Shown here: piece after piece, positions 1-8,730 of the stretch
Layout of the letters: every line of letters starts with the position of its first letter
Numbering within the stretch: position 1 is the stretch's first letter
DNA from: CAVPCY01 sp963702525
GTDB taxonomy: Bacteria; Actinomycetota; Coriobacteriia; Anaerosomatales; PHET01
Direction of reading: 5' to 3'
Assembly: GCA_963702525.1 (NCBI GenBank)
Contig: CAVPCY010000004.1
Location: 1-26,452, forward strand
Length of the DNA stretch: 26,452 bases
Notes under the pieces: generated by a model
The model's database searches: none
What the model was told of the DNA's origin: nothing
What the model saw: the letters and a program-made list of their open reading frames with translations, nothing else
Made by a program: the position numbers and the translations under genes

Positions 1-1316
1 GGCGGGCTTCTCGGCAGCTGCGGTCTGCCGGTACACGCCCGGGAGGGTGGGAGCGACGGCCTGTCGCACGATGTAGGCGGAGACGGCGCCGATCGCGATG
101 ACCGAGGCAAGCAGCGGGTTCGATATGAGTATCAGGAACACCGTCATGCTCAGCGGAGACGCGGTCGCGGCGACCAGCATTCCCGCTATCAGCGCCATGA
201 CCGCGACACCCTGCGGGATGCCGGGTACCGCGAGGTTCAGCGCCAAACCGAAGCACAACCCGGTGAACATCAGGGGGAAGAGCGGGCCGCCGAAGTAAGC
301 GGTCGACAGACTCCAGATGCTCAGGGCCACCTTGCCAACCCCCAGGAGCAGCAGGGTGACAAGCCCCAGCGCCGCTGCCTTCTCTATGACGTCAGGCACC
401 TGCTCCTGACCCGAGAACAGCAGGTACGGGCTAGCGATAGCGGCGATCGCCATCACCGACCCGCCGGCGACGCCGGCCAGCATCGGCTTCGCTCGTAGCG
501 CCTGGAACTTCACGCGCGCCTTCACGAACACGCCGCCGTACACGAGACCCACCGCGCCGCCGGTGACGCCGAGGGCCAGGGCGAGAGCGAGATCGACGAG
601 TGACACGGTCGTGTAGTTGGGGAAGGGGAAGAGCGCTGCGATGCTGTGACCACCGAGGACTATGTACGTCACCCACGCCGTTGCACCTGAGGCCAAGCCG
701 GCGACGATGTTGATCCGGCTCATGTTGATCGCCTTGGGGCTGATGAACTCCATCGCGAGAAGCGCCCCCACCGGCGCACCGCCCAGGAAGGCTGCGAAGC
801 GCACCGGCAACCCCTGCGTAGCACATCATCTTGACTTGCTCCGGCTTGAGGCCCATCCGGTCGGCCAGCAGCGTGCCGAGCCCGCCGTTGATGTCGACGA
901 GCGGCGCCTCGGGACCGATCGCTGCGCCGGAGAACAGGGAGGCGAGCGAGAAGGCGGCGCCGGGAAGGAGCTTGCGGTACTCCATCCGCCCTTCCTGGTC
1001 GTACTCGTGCTCGGCGGCGCCCTGTGTCGAAGGGGCGCCCCTTCGAGAGGACGGCGATCAGTGAGGCGATAGCGGTCATCGTGATGACGACTGCCACCGG
1101 CACGATCCACGCGGGCACGCTCGGGAACTGCTCGGGAAGCGTCTCCCACAGGAAGTTGACCCCGAGGTGGTCCACGGTCAGGAACAGCCAGGTGGCCGCC
1201 CCCGTGATGATGCCGACGACAAGCGCGAGCAACAGCAGGCGCGTTCCGCTGCGCGCAAGCTCGCGAGAGTCGATGTGCTTCTCGGCGACGGCGCCGTCAG
1301 TGTGCTGCTCGTCCAC
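1..1316 (-). CDS. CLC-family chloride channel / H+-Cl- antiporter, partial, frameshifted
   Basis: An integral membrane anion channel or exchanger of the voltage-gated chloride channel family. Translation starts at GTG 1314-1316 behind a purine-rich AGGGGGG run and continues off the left edge. Seen in the joined protein: a first membrane span about residues 25-45, the family motif GPEAPL in GAAIGPEAPLVDINGG, further hydrophobic helices, and GGPLFPLMFTG, which fits the family's GxFxP anion-site region. The gene lies in three frames. The first shift is near 1020 (an extra G in ACAGGGCGCC) and the second near 812 (an extra G in GCAGGGGTTG). Removing one base at each restores an uninterrupted CLC-like protein. 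The family is clear, but channel versus antiporter cannot be decided here. It is divergently arranged with the sulfatase-maturase gene and shares an 82-base promoter region with it. Confidence 0.85.
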
Positions 1317-1386
1317 GTGACCCCCCTGGTACCTTCGAAGTCCCGAGGGCCATGATACTTGTTCACCGCGCTGGTAGCCGCTCGCG

Positions 1387-1392
1387 TACCAT
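1387..1392 (+). promoter_or_regulatory. Candidate -10 element, leaderless start of the maturase gene
   Basis: TACCAT lies so that the expected transcription start, seven bases after its last base, is the A of the ATG at 1399. No Shine-Dalgarno sequence precedes that ATG. This is the spacing of a leaderless transcript, which is common in Actinomycetota. No convincing -35 was seen. Confidence 0.4.
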
Positions 1393-1398
1393 GATTCC

Positions 1399-2662
1399 AT
1401 GAGCGATTCTGTCACCCCCGCATTCCACGTAATGGCCAAGCCCACCGGGGCGCGCTGCAATCTGCGCTGCGACTACTGCTTCTTCCTCGAGAAGTCGGCG
1501 CTCTACCCCGGCAGTGACGAGCGCATGACCGACGAGGTCGCCGAGGCGTTCGTCCGACAGACGATCGAGGCGCAGCAGGTGCCGTTCGTGACGCTGGCGT
1601 GGCAAGGCGGCGAGCCCACGCTGATGGGCCTCGACTTCTTCCGGCGCGCCCTCGAGGTCGAGCGCGAGGCACTGCCCGAGGGCTGGCAGGTCGAGCGCAC
1701 GATCCAGACCAACGGCACCCTGCTCGACGACGAGTGGGCGGCCTTCCTCGCCGATAACGACATCCTCGTGGGCCTGAGCATCGACGGGCCGCGCGAGCTG
1801 CACAACGCCTATCGCCACGACGGTGCCGGGCGCCCGGTCTTCGACCAGGTCGAGGCCGCGGCGCGCCTGCTCCAGAAGCACGGCGCCGAGTTCAACGTGC
1901 TGTGCACGGTGAACGCCGCCAACGCCGGCCACCCGCTCGAGGTCTACCGCTACTTCCGAGACGAGCTCGGCGCGCGCTTCATCCAGTTCATCCCGATCGT
2001 CGAGGTCGCGACTCCGCCAGCCGAGGGCCGCGCCGGCACGGTCACCGACCGCAGCGTGCCGCCGCTCGCGTACGGCGAGTTCCTCTCGGCGATCTTCGAC
2101 GAGTGGGTGCGCCACGACGTGGGCGAGATGTTCGTGCAGTTCTTCGACGGCGTGCTGGCCGTCCTACCTGCGCGGCTACTCGTCGCTGTGCGTCCTGCGC
2201 CCCACGTGCGGCGAGGGCGTCGCGCTCGAGCACAACGGCGATGTGTACTCGTGCGACCACTTCGTGGACACGCCGTACCTGCTCGGCAACATCATGGAGA
2301 CACCGATCGGTGAGCTCGTTCGCGGCGGTAAGCAGCGGGCGTTCGGCGAGGCGAAGCGCGACACGCTGCCGCGCTACTGCCGCGAGTGCGAGTTCCTCTT
2401 CGCGTGCAACGGTGAGTGCCCCAAGAATCGCCTGCTGCTCACGCCAGAAGGCGAGCCGGGGCTCAACTACCTGTGTGAGGGCCTCAAGCATTTCTTCGCG
2501 CACACCGATCGGCGCATGAGGATGCTAGCGGCCCTGCTCCAGGAGGGGCGCGACGCCGGCGACATCATGGCGCTGCTCGCCGAGGAGGCTGCTCACACGG
2601 GACGCAACGAGCCGTGCCCGTGTGGCAGCGGGCGCAAGTACAAGGCGTGTTGCGGGCGCTAG
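1399..2662 (+). CDS. Anaerobic sulfatase-maturating radical SAM/SPASM enzyme with C-terminal SEC-C motif, frameshifted
   Basis: Homologues oxidise an active-site Cys or Ser of sulfatases to formylglycine without oxygen. The radical SAM motif is C20-x3-C24-x2-C27 (CNLRCDYC), followed by the SAM-contacting WQGGEPTL. The C-terminal half carries the SPASM-type cysteines of two auxiliary 4Fe-4S clusters: C in SSLCVL, RPTCGEG and VYSCDHF, then YCRECEFLFACNGECPKN and YLCEG. The last 20 residues are a SEC-C zinc motif with Cys-Pro-Cys-Gly-Ser-Gly and a terminal CC. One shift near 2160 (extra G in GCCGTCC) splits the gene; without it the protein is about 420 residues, normal for the family. No sulfatase gene lies in the window, so the substrate must be encoded elsewhere or may not be a sulfatase. 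Confidence 0.9.
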
Positions 2663-2705
2663 ACGCGCTACTCGCGCGAGGCCGGCGTCGCTCGGGCGTT
2701 GCAGG

Positions 2706-3539
2706 CTATTTCAGGTCCGCCCACACGCCGGCGTGATCGGACGTGCCCGATTGGAGCCACTCCGAGTAGACGCCGCACTTGTCGACCCCGAACTCCGGAG
2801 AGACCAGGATATGGTCGAACCAGCGCCCCACATGCCCGCCGGCGAAATGCGTCTTGGGCTCGAAAATGCCGCCGTTCACGACGAGGTGCGCGTTTCGGAG
2901 CTGATGGACCGGCCTCGTCCCCAAGACCGCCTGCACGGCTTCTTCCCACTCCCGCAGGTCGCCGGTCTGACCGTCGCGGTCGGTCCACAGGCGATGCCCG
3001 GCGGACCTGTCATCGAAGTCGACCTCCGAGAACGTCACGATCGAGCCGTCAGCCCGGAGCTCCTTGGGTTCGTTGAAGTCGCCGGCAACGATCTGACGCA
3101 TGCCGGGTGACTCGGCCAGCGCCTTGGCGAGCACGCGGAACGTCGCGACCTTCTTCCACCCGTTTCCAGCGCCGTTCGGCGCGTGAACCGAGGTCACGTC
3201 GACAGGGCCGCCGGGTGCCGAGACGACAGCGCGGGCGAACGACTCGGGGAACGGCGCTTCGAGGCGCCAGTCGTTGGGTCCCGGAACGGTGGGCCACTTG
3301 CTCGCGACGAGGCAGCCGAACGGCTTGCGACCGTAGGGGCCCTCGGGAGCGCGGGCGAGGCTGTCGACGTGCGACCCGTAGCCGTAGGTCTCGAGCAGCC
3401 CGGCCGCCGAGTCCAGCAGCGATAGGGTGACCTCCTGCAGGGCCACGATGTCCGCGCCCGATTCGACCAGCCGATCTACCACCTCGGCGAGGCGGGTTTC
3501 GAGACCCTGGTGTCGGACGTTCCAGCTGACGATACGCAC
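2706..3539 (-). CDS. Endonuclease/exonuclease/phosphatase-fold hydrolase
   Basis: A metal-dependent phosphoesterase of the EEP (DNase I-like) superfamily, 277 residues. Seen: SWNVRH at the N-terminus (metal/active-site Asn), LQEV near residue 35 (metal-binding Glu), GDFNEP mid-protein (Asp/Asn catalytic pair) and a terminal SDHAG with the catalytic Asp-His. I chose GTG 3537-3539 because it directly begins the first strand and has GAGGGGGG seven bases upstream; an upstream in-frame start near 3665 would add about 42 Arg-rich residues with no family similarity. There is no signal peptide, so it is probably cytoplasmic. The substrate (nucleic acid, sugar phosphate or phospholipid) cannot be told from the sequence. 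It stands alone, convergent with the maturase gene and divergent from the flavin operon. Confidence 0.82.
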   Translation of the reverse strand: MRIVSWNVRHQGLETRLAEVVDRLVESGADIVALQEVTLSLLDSAAGLLETYGYGSHVDSLARAPEGPYGRKPFGCLVASKWPTVPGPNDWRLEAPFPESFARAVVSAPGGPVDVTSVHAPNGAGNGWKKVATFRVLAKALAESPGMRQIVAGDFNEPKELRADGSIVTFSEVDFDDRSAGHRLWTDRDGQTGDLREWEEAVQAVLGTRPVHQLRNAHLVVNGGIFEPKTHFAGGHVGRWFDHILVSPEFGVDKCGVYSEWLQSGTSDHAGVWADLK

Positions 3540-3683
3540 GCGCCATCCCCCCTCAAGCACAAACGACGTACCCAGGCGCGCAAGAACGCGGCACCTCTCC
3601 CCACTACTGGCGTTCGGCGCCCGCGGCGGATTCCCTGCGTGGCGGATGTACCGGGCGCGGAGCACGGCGGCAGGGTATGCATC

Positions 3684-3711
3684 TTGACAGTGCTAAGTTG
3701 ACAGTGTAAAG
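3684..3711 (+). promoter_or_regulatory. Promoter with tandem TTGACAGTG repeat upstream of the TetR-flavin operon
   Basis: Two 14-base near-identical units lie head to tail: TTGACAGTGCTAAG at 3684-3697 and TTGACAGTGTAAAG at 3698-3711. The first TTGACA is a perfect -35 consensus, and a weak TAAAGA/AAAGAT follows 17-18 bases later near 3707-3713 as the -10. The second unit covers the spacer, so a protein bound there would block RNA polymerase. The TetR gene two cistrons downstream is the obvious candidate repressor; this is inference. Confidence 0.55.
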
Positions 3712-3746
3712 ATAGAGGCGAAGTCGGCCATCGAAGGACGTGTGTC

Positions 3747-4700
3747 ATGAGCAGCGACCTGCACGTTGTGTTGGGAACCGGGCCAGTTGGAAGCTGGATC
3801 GCGAGAACGCTTGCCGAACGCGGGCACGCTGTCCGAGTCGTGAATCGCTCGGGCAAGCGAACCAAGTTCGTGCCCGCTGAGGTCGAGATCGTCTCCGCAG
3901 ACCTGAGTGATGCGCAGCAGGCCATCGAGGCCGCATCCGGCGCCGCGGTGCTCTACCAAGCGCTCAATCCGCCGTACGACAAGTGGCACGAGCTCTTCCC
4001 CGGCCTGCAGCGCTCGGCCTTGGCCGCAGCGAAGGCATCGGGGGCTCGTTACGTTTCCATCGAGAACCTCTACATGTACGACTCCTCGGCAGGGCCGATC
4101 ATAGAGCAGACACGGCTGGCGCCCGCGTCGAGGAAGGGCGAGCTACGCACGGGCATGGCCGAGGATGTGCTGACGGCTCACGAGCGCGGTGACGTACGCG
4201 CAGCCATCCTGCGCTCCAGCGACTACTACGGTCCGGGTGTGACCGGCTCAGCTCTGGGCGACCGGGTATTCCCGCCGATACTGGCGGGCAAGGCGGGCGA
4301 GGTGCTCGGCGGGCTCGACATCCCGCACTCCTATGCCTACATCGAGGACGTTGCACGCGCGGCGGTCGAGCTCGGCACGCAGGATGCGGCGCTCGGGCGG
4401 GTATGGATCGCGCCGCACGCGCCTGCGCCCACGCAGCGGCAGGTGCTCGAACGCATCTTCGATCTGGTGGGTCGCGCGCCCAAGTACACCACGGTCACAC
4501 CGTTCAAGATGCGCCTGGCGGGGCTGTTCATCTCGGGAGCGCGCGAGATGGTCGAGATGATGTACGAGTTCACCGAACCGTTCGTCGTGGACTCCTCGGC
4601 GATCGAGGGGGAGTTCGGGCTGACCCCGACTCCGCTCGACGACGGCTTGGCGAGGACCGTCGAGTGGTACCGAACCGCGGCGCAAGGTGGCGCGAAGTGA
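3747..4700 (+). CDS. Atypical short-chain dehydrogenase / NAD-dependent epimerase-like protein
   Basis: A 317-residue extended SDR-fold protein. The N-terminal Rossmann motif is GTGPVG (residues 10-15), followed by a basic VVNRSGKR that would suit NADP(H). Segments ALNPPY, ENLYMY, LRSSDYYGPGV and a C-terminal substrate lobe match the NAD-dependent epimerase/dehydratase families. A canonical YxxxK catalytic pair is not obvious, so it may be an atypical member that binds NAD(P)H without classic epimerase chemistry. The start is ATG 3747 with AAGGA upstream. It is the first gene of a five-gene operon; its TGA overlaps the GTG of the TetR gene (GTGA), implying translational coupling. The substrate is unknown. 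Confidence 0.75.
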   Translation: MSSDLHVVLGTGPVGSWIARTLAERGHAVRVVNRSGKRTKFVPAEVEIVSADLSDAQQAIEAASGAAVLYQALNPPYDKWHELFPGLQRSALAAAKASGARYVSIENLYMYDSSAGPIIEQTRLAPASRKGELRTGMAEDVLTAHERGDVRAAILRSSDYYGPGVTGSALGDRVFPPILAGKAGEVLGGLDIPHSYAYIEDVARAAVELGTQDAALGRVWIAPHAPAPTQRQVLERIFDLVGRAPKYTTVTPFKMRLAGLFISGAREMVEMMYEFTEPFVVDSSAIEGEFGLTPTPLDDGLARTVEWYRTAAQGGAK

Positions 4701-5363
4701 GCGCCAAGGACACGTACCACCACGGCAACCTGCGCCAGGCGCTGCTCGATGAGGCGCTCGTCGTCATCGCCGAGAAGGGCGTCGAGGGACTCGTCGTTGC
4801 GCGATGTCGCCAATCGGGTGGGGGTGAGCCACGCGGCGCCCTATCACCACTTCGCGGACAAGACGGCGCTGATCCACGCGCTTGCCCACGAAGGCATGTC
4901 ACACATGGACGACGCGATGGCCGCTGCCGAGGAGGCGGCGGGCGACGACCCCAAGGCGCAGTTGCTGGGCATCGGCATGGCGTACGTCACGTTCGCCGTG
5001 GAGCACCCGGACTACTACGCGGCGTTCAACGCCCCCGAGATCAACAGCCCATCGGCCCAGCGCACCGACCTGCAGCCCGAGGAAGGGCGCGGGAACACGT
5101 GGGGGCGGCTCGTGAGCGCCGTTGTGCGCTGCCAACACTCGGGTGACCTGCCCCAAGGCGATCCGGTCGTGCTTGCCGTCTTCCTGTGGTCGCTCGTTCA
5201 CGGGCTCGCTGAGCTGTGGCGCAACGGACCGCTCTCACTGATGCCGCAGGCTGGTGGTGGGCTGGAGCCTATGGCACGTCAGGTTCTTCTGGCGGCACTG
5301 GGCACCGTGGACGACCCTGCCGGCACCGGCTGGCAGCCGTGTGAAGAGGGGGGGCCGTCATGA
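4697..5363 (+). CDS. TetR/AcrR-family transcriptional regulator, frameshifted
   Basis: A ligand-responsive repressor-type regulator of about 221 residues. The N-terminus YHHGNLRQALLDEAL and the helix-turn-helix SLRDVANRVGVSHAAPYHHF are typical of TetR proteins. The C-terminal half (YVTFAVEHPDYYAAFNAPEI) fits the WHG-type ligand-binding domain. It starts at GTG 4697, inside the stop of the preceding gene. A +1 shift near 4790-4795 (extra G in GGACTCGTCG) separates the first helix from the recognition helix; removing it gives GLSLRDVAN. It overlaps the next gene by four bases at 5360-5363. The likely target is the operon's own promoter repeat at 3684-3711. Confidence 0.85.
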
Positions 5364-5938
5364 AGACGCTGCTGCTCGATGCTGCCCCCGCTGGGGATGC
5401 CCGCACGATGCTCGCCGCCGACGCCTTGGCTGGCGCCCTGCGTGGTCGCGGGCACGACGTCGAACGTGTCGTGGTCCGCGACCTGAGCGTGAAGCCGTGC
5501 ACGGGCTGCTTCGGCTGCTGGGTGTCTCGGCCGGGCGAGTGCGTGATTGCCGATGACGCGCGCTCCATCGCCGAGAAGGCGATCGCATCCGACCTATTCG
5601 CCATCGTCTCGCCGATCGCCTTCGGCAGCTACGGGTCGCTTGCGAAAGGCGTGCTCGACCGGATGATCTGCCTCGTGCTGCCCCACTTCACGACCGTCGA
5701 CGGCGAGGTTCACCACAAGCCGCGCTACAGCCGCTATCCGGCGCTCCTCGCGCTGGGCACGTTGCCGAGTCCCGACGCCGAGCAAGAAGCCCTCTTCGCA
5801 CGACTCGTCGAGCGCAATTCAGTGAACCTGCACCACCCGGAGCACGCCGTCGCGGTGGTCGCGGGGGACTCGGACCCAGTCGCCGTGACGCAACACCTGC
5901 TCGACAACGTGTCGGCAGGAAGGGAGGTGACGGCATGA
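5360..5938 (+). CDS. Iron-sulfur flavoprotein / NADPH-dependent FMN reductase family
   Basis: A flavodoxin-fold protein of 192 residues. The compact cysteine motif C47-x2-C50-x2-C53-x7-C61 (KPCTGCFGC, then GEC) is the hallmark of iron-sulfur flavoproteins, which bind a 4Fe-4S cluster beside FMN and pass electrons between ferredoxin and an acceptor. SPIAFGSYGSLAKGVLDRM matches the FMN-isoalloxazine loop. The start ATG overlaps the TetR stop, and the end overlaps the next gene by ATGA. In this operon it is a likely soluble partner of the membrane ferredoxin encoded two genes later. The physiological substrate is unknown; roles in oxygen or peroxide detoxification or in reducing a small molecule are both possible. 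Confidence 0.85.
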   Translation: MKTLLLDAAPAGDARTMLAADALAGALRGRGHDVERVVVRDLSVKPCTGCFGCWVSRPGECVIADDARSIAEKAIASDLFAIVSPIAFGSYGSLAKGVLDRMICLVLPHFTTVDGEVHHKPRYSRYPALLALGTLPSPDAEQEALFARLVERNSVNLHHPEHAVAVVAGDSDPVAVTQHLLDNVSAGREVTA

Positions 5939-6603
5939 GCCGAGCGCTCCTGCTGGTTGGAAGCCCGAAACCGCGCACTAGCGCCTCGCTCTCATTCGCC
6001 GAGGCGCTGGGAACCCGGTTGCAGGCGCGCGGATGGGAGTGCGGCACCGAGCGGATCGTCCCCGCGCTGCGCGACGAGGCTCGGATGGCCGGGCTGCTGA
6101 CAGCTGCGAGCGAGGCGGACCTCGTGGTGCTCGCATTCCCGGTCTACGTCGACTCGCTTCCGGCGCCCGTGCTCGCGCTGCTCGAGGCATGGGCCGAGCG
6201 CGGATCCGCACCGGTGCCGGGCCTCCGCCGTCCGCGGCTCGCAGTGTTGGCTCAGTGCGGCTTCCCGGAGGCGTCGCACTGCGACGTCGCAGTCGAAGTC
6301 TGCCGGTTGTTTGCGGCGCGCTGCGGCCTCGAGTGGTCAGGTGCGCTGGCGTTCGGTATGGGGGGCGCGATCGAAGGCCGCCCGGTCGAGAGCTCGCCGC
6401 TCGCAGGTCGGACCGATGCGCTCGATGCCGCGGCCGACGCGCTCGCCGCGGGGACTCCGATCCCGAGCGCTTCGACCGAAGCCTTCGCGCGTCCGCTCTC
6501 GCCCTCGTGGGTGTACCCGCTGGTCGGCGGGTTCATGTGGTCGCTGCAGGCACGCAAGCGCGGCTGCGAAGAGCCACTTCGTCTCAGAAGGTACGCGCAA
6601 TGA
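5935..6603 (+). CDS. Flavodoxin-like NAD(P)H-dependent oxidoreductase
   Basis: A 222-residue flavodoxin-fold protein. It begins with a first strand and phosphate loop of the type LVGSPKPRTSAS, has FPVYVDSLPAPVLALLEAW as the second flavin loop, and FGMGGAIEGRP near residue 140. It lacks the four-cysteine cluster motif of its upstream neighbour, so it should be a plain FMN protein. Start and stop both overlap neighbours by four bases (ATGA at 5935 and 6600), so it should be made in step with the iron-sulfur flavoprotein and the membrane ferredoxin. Two different flavodoxin folds in a row suggest a relay or a heteromer; this is inference. Confidence 0.75.
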   Translation: MSRALLLVGSPKPRTSASLSFAEALGTRLQARGWECGTERIVPALRDEARMAGLLTAASEADLVVLAFPVYVDSLPAPVLALLEAWAERGSAPVPGLRRPRLAVLAQCGFPEASHCDVAVEVCRLFAARCGLEWSGALAFGMGGAIEGRPVESSPLAGRTDALDAAADALAAGTPIPSASTEAFARPLSPSWVYPLVGGFMWSLQARKRGCEEPLRLRRYAQ

Positions 6604-7373
6604 GCGCCGTGCCCATGCCGCTACCACGACGCCAGGCAGTACGCCGAACGCTGCTCCTGCTGTCGTTCATCGCGTTCCCTCTCACGATGAACTACTTCTC
6701 GCCGTACCTGATCGTTGACGCAAGCTTGCAGGGCATCCTCAACGGCAGCGCGATCGTCTTCGGGTCGATGTTCCTAGGCTCACTGCTCTTTGGGCGTCTC
6801 TGGTGCGGTTGGGCGTGTCCCGCCGCAGGGCTGCAGGAGCCGCTTCTCCGAGTCAACGGCCGCCGCGTGGGCAAGCGAGCCGACCTCGTGAAGTGGCTCA
6901 TCTGGGTCCCGTGGATAGCCCTGATCGTCTTCGCCGTGGTGCGCGCCGGCGGCTACAGTTCTGTGCAGCCGTTCTACGGCACCGTCGGGGGCATCTCGGT
7001 CGCTGGCGATGCCGACAGGCCCATCGTCGCCGCCTACGCGATCTATCTCGCCGTGGTGTTGCTCTTCTTCGGGCTGGCGCTTGCGGTGGGGCGGCGCGGC
7101 GGATGTCACACGATCTGCTGGATGGCGCCGTTCATGATCCTCGGCCGAGAAGCTCGCAACCGGCTCGGCGCATGGCCGTCGCTGCGGCTAGTGGCTGATT
7201 CGCCGCGCTGCACCAAGTGCGGCACCTGCACCGGCGTGTGCCCGATGAGCCTCGACGTGCAGACGTTGGTCGCGAGCAGCCACATGGAGGCCTCCGAGTG
7301 CTCGCTTTGTGGATCGTGCGCCGATAACTGCCCGGCCAAGGTGATTCGCTACTCCTTCACTGCGGGGAAGTAG
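6600..7373 (+). CDS. NapH/YccM-type membrane 4Fe-4S ferredoxin
   Basis: A 257-residue integral membrane iron-sulfur protein. About four membrane helices (residues 16-36, 50-66, 97-116, 143-163) carry two CxxxC motifs at their edges, C69-x3-C73-Pro and C169-x3-C173, as in NapH and related proteins. The C-terminal domain is a 2[4Fe-4S] ferredoxin: C204-x2-C207-x2-C210-x3-C214-Pro and C234-x2-C237-x2-C240-x3-C244-Pro. NapH-type proteins move electrons between quinol and a redox partner. No NapG, NapC or terminal reductase is adjacent; the partners here are two flavodoxin-fold proteins. I chose ATG 6600, which overlaps the preceding stop, because the upstream in-frame sequence is antisense-like and Arg-rich. 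Confidence 0.87.
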   Translation: MSAVPMPLPRRQAVRRTLLLLSFIAFPLTMNYFSPYLIVDASLQGILNGSAIVFGSMFLGSLLFGRLWCGWACPAAGLQEPLLRVNGRRVGKRADLVKWLIWVPWIALIVFAVVRAGGYSSVQPFYGTVGGISVAGDADRPIVAAYAIYLAVVLLFFGLALAVGRRGGCHTICWMAPFMILGREARNRLGAWPSLRLVADSPRCTKCGTCTGVCPMSLDVQTLVASSHMEASECSLCGSCADNCPAKVIRYSFTAGK

Positions 7374-7390
7374 CCCCGCGCCTGCGGGCG

Positions 7391-7424
7391 AGGTGCCGGG
7401 CGGGCGGTCGACCGCTTGGCACCT
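7391..7424. terminator. Intergenic hairpin between convergent operons
   Basis: AGGTGCC (7391-7397) pairs perfectly with GGCACCT (7418-7424), and inside it GCGGTCGACCGC is self-complementary. It lies between the membrane ferredoxin stop and the sufB stop and overlaps the latter. No U-tract follows on either side, so it may end both transcripts only weakly or protect their 3' ends. Confidence 0.5.
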
Positions 7425-8730
7425 AGAGTGACTCCCCGCTCGCTTCTGCGATCGCCTCGTCGATCCTGCGTCGCAGCGGCCCGGGAAGCCCTGGGATGTC
7501 GACGCTCATGAACCCGCGCGTGATCATCGAGATGGCCTCGTCGCGGGGCACTCCACGGCTCATGAGGTAGTACACCTCCTCCTGGGCGATGGGCGAGATG
7601 GCGGCCTCGTGCGAGAGTTCGGCTCCCGGCGCCCCCTCGCTCGAGAGCTCAGGGATCGCCCACTGGGTCGAGGAGGCGCTCTGCAAGATCCCTCGGCAGT
7701 CCAAGTGGGCCGTGCACTCATCGGTCATGGCGATGAGCCGTCCACGCGAGTAGACGGTCGAGCGATCCTTCGTCACGGTTCTCGCGATCGCTTCGCACCG
7801 GGTGTGTCGACCGATGAGCAGTACCTCGGTACCCAGGTCGACGTACGAGTCTTTCAGACCGCACACGATCGTGGTGAATGCGGCCGTCGACCCGTCGCCT
7901 TCAAGCCGGCATGTCGGGAACGCCTGAAGCGAGCGGACCGGCCGGAGCAGCACGTAGTTGCTCACGTAGGTGCCGCCTTCCGCTACGACGACGCCGGTGC
8001 GCGGGCGCACGGTGAAGTGCTCGCCCCAGTTGTGCACCATCGTGAAGGTGAGCGAGGCGCCCCTGCCGATGTAGAACTCCGAGATGCCCGCATGCAACCC
8101 TTCGCGCACGCCGGGCTCCACGTTGCAGCCCGTGATGACGTTCGCCTCGCCTCCGTCTTCGACGACGATGATGTTGTGAAGGTTCTGGGTGACGTCGCTC
8201 TCGCTGATGAACAGGCACGCCTGGATCGGTCGGTCGACGTGCTGATCGGCCCGGACCCTGATGAAGTAGCCTCCGGTCTGGTGGAGTGCCACCAGCGCGG
8301 TGTACTTGTCCTTATCGGGGGCGACCGCACGCCACCAGTACTTCTCGGCCATCTCGTCGGGCCACGCCAGCAGCGCCTCTTCGCTGCCCATCACTTCGAT
8401 CTGGTTGTCGTATGCCGCCATCACGCGCTCGTAGATCGTTGAGCGATCCATCTGGAAGTAGCTCGCCGAGCGTTGCGACTCGTCGGTCACGAAGCCGCTC
8501 ATGAGTGCTGTCTCGCGGACCTGTCGCTGCAGCGAGTCCAGAGAGTCGATCTCGCTTCGTGCCGATGCGGTGCGCCACTCGTCGAGGTCCACGTCGGGCC
8601 CGAGCCCAGCAGGCTTGTTCGCCGCGGCCTCGGCACGCCGCCGGATCTCGTCGAGCCTCTCCGCGACCTCGGCGGTCATGCACCGCGGACACGGTGTTTC
8701 TACCGTCTGCATGCCACGCACCCCACACAT
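7423..8730 (-). CDS. sufB: SufB/SufD-family Fe-S cluster assembly scaffold protein
   Basis: Scaffold subunit of a SUF-type Fe-S assembly complex, 435 residues from ATG 8730 (429 from ATG 8712). Seen: N-terminal helical region with SASYFQMDRS, a central beta-helix with repeated glycine turns (HNIIVVEDGGEANVITGC, FYIGRGASLTF), and the C-terminal SufBD motif SHEAAISPIAQEEVYYLMSRG with the conserved Glu/Tyr and RGF. It overlaps sufC by 31 bases if ATG 8730 is used. The N-terminus is unusual: MCGVRGMQTVETPCPRC holds three cysteines. No sufD, sufS or sufU is beside it, so this one protein probably forms a B2C2-like complex with SufC, as in the minimal SmsCB-type systems. Confidence 0.88.
   Translation of the reverse strand: MCGVRGMQTVETPCPRCMTAEVAERLDEIRRRAEAAANKPAGLGPDVDLDEWRTASARSEIDSLDSLQRQVRETALMSGFVTDESQRSASYFQMDRSTIYERVMAAYDNQIEVMGSEEALLAWPDEMAEKYWWRAVAPDKDKYTALVALHQTGGYFIRVRADQHVDRPIQACLFISESDVTQNLHNIIVVEDGGEANVITGCNVEPGVREGLHAGISEFYIGRGASLTFTMVHNWGEHFTVRPRTGVVVAEGGTYVSNYVLLRPVRSLQAFPTCRLEGDGSTAAFTTIVCGLKDSYVDLGTEVLLIGRHTRCEAIARTVTKDRSTVYSRGRLIAMTDECTAHLDCRGILQSASSTQWAIPELSSEGAPGAELSHEAAISPIAQEEVYYLMSRGVPRDEAISMITRGFMSVDIPGLPGPLRRRIDEAIAEASGESL

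Noticed and set aside
2663..2705. A terminator between the maturase and the EEP hydrolase
   Set aside because: Only a short CTCGCGCGAG palindrome and GC-rich sequence; no stable stem with loop or U-tract.
7609..8442. A 277-codon plus-strand frame opposite sufB
   Set aside because: Mirror of a clear SufB gene; no start signal and no recognisable domain.
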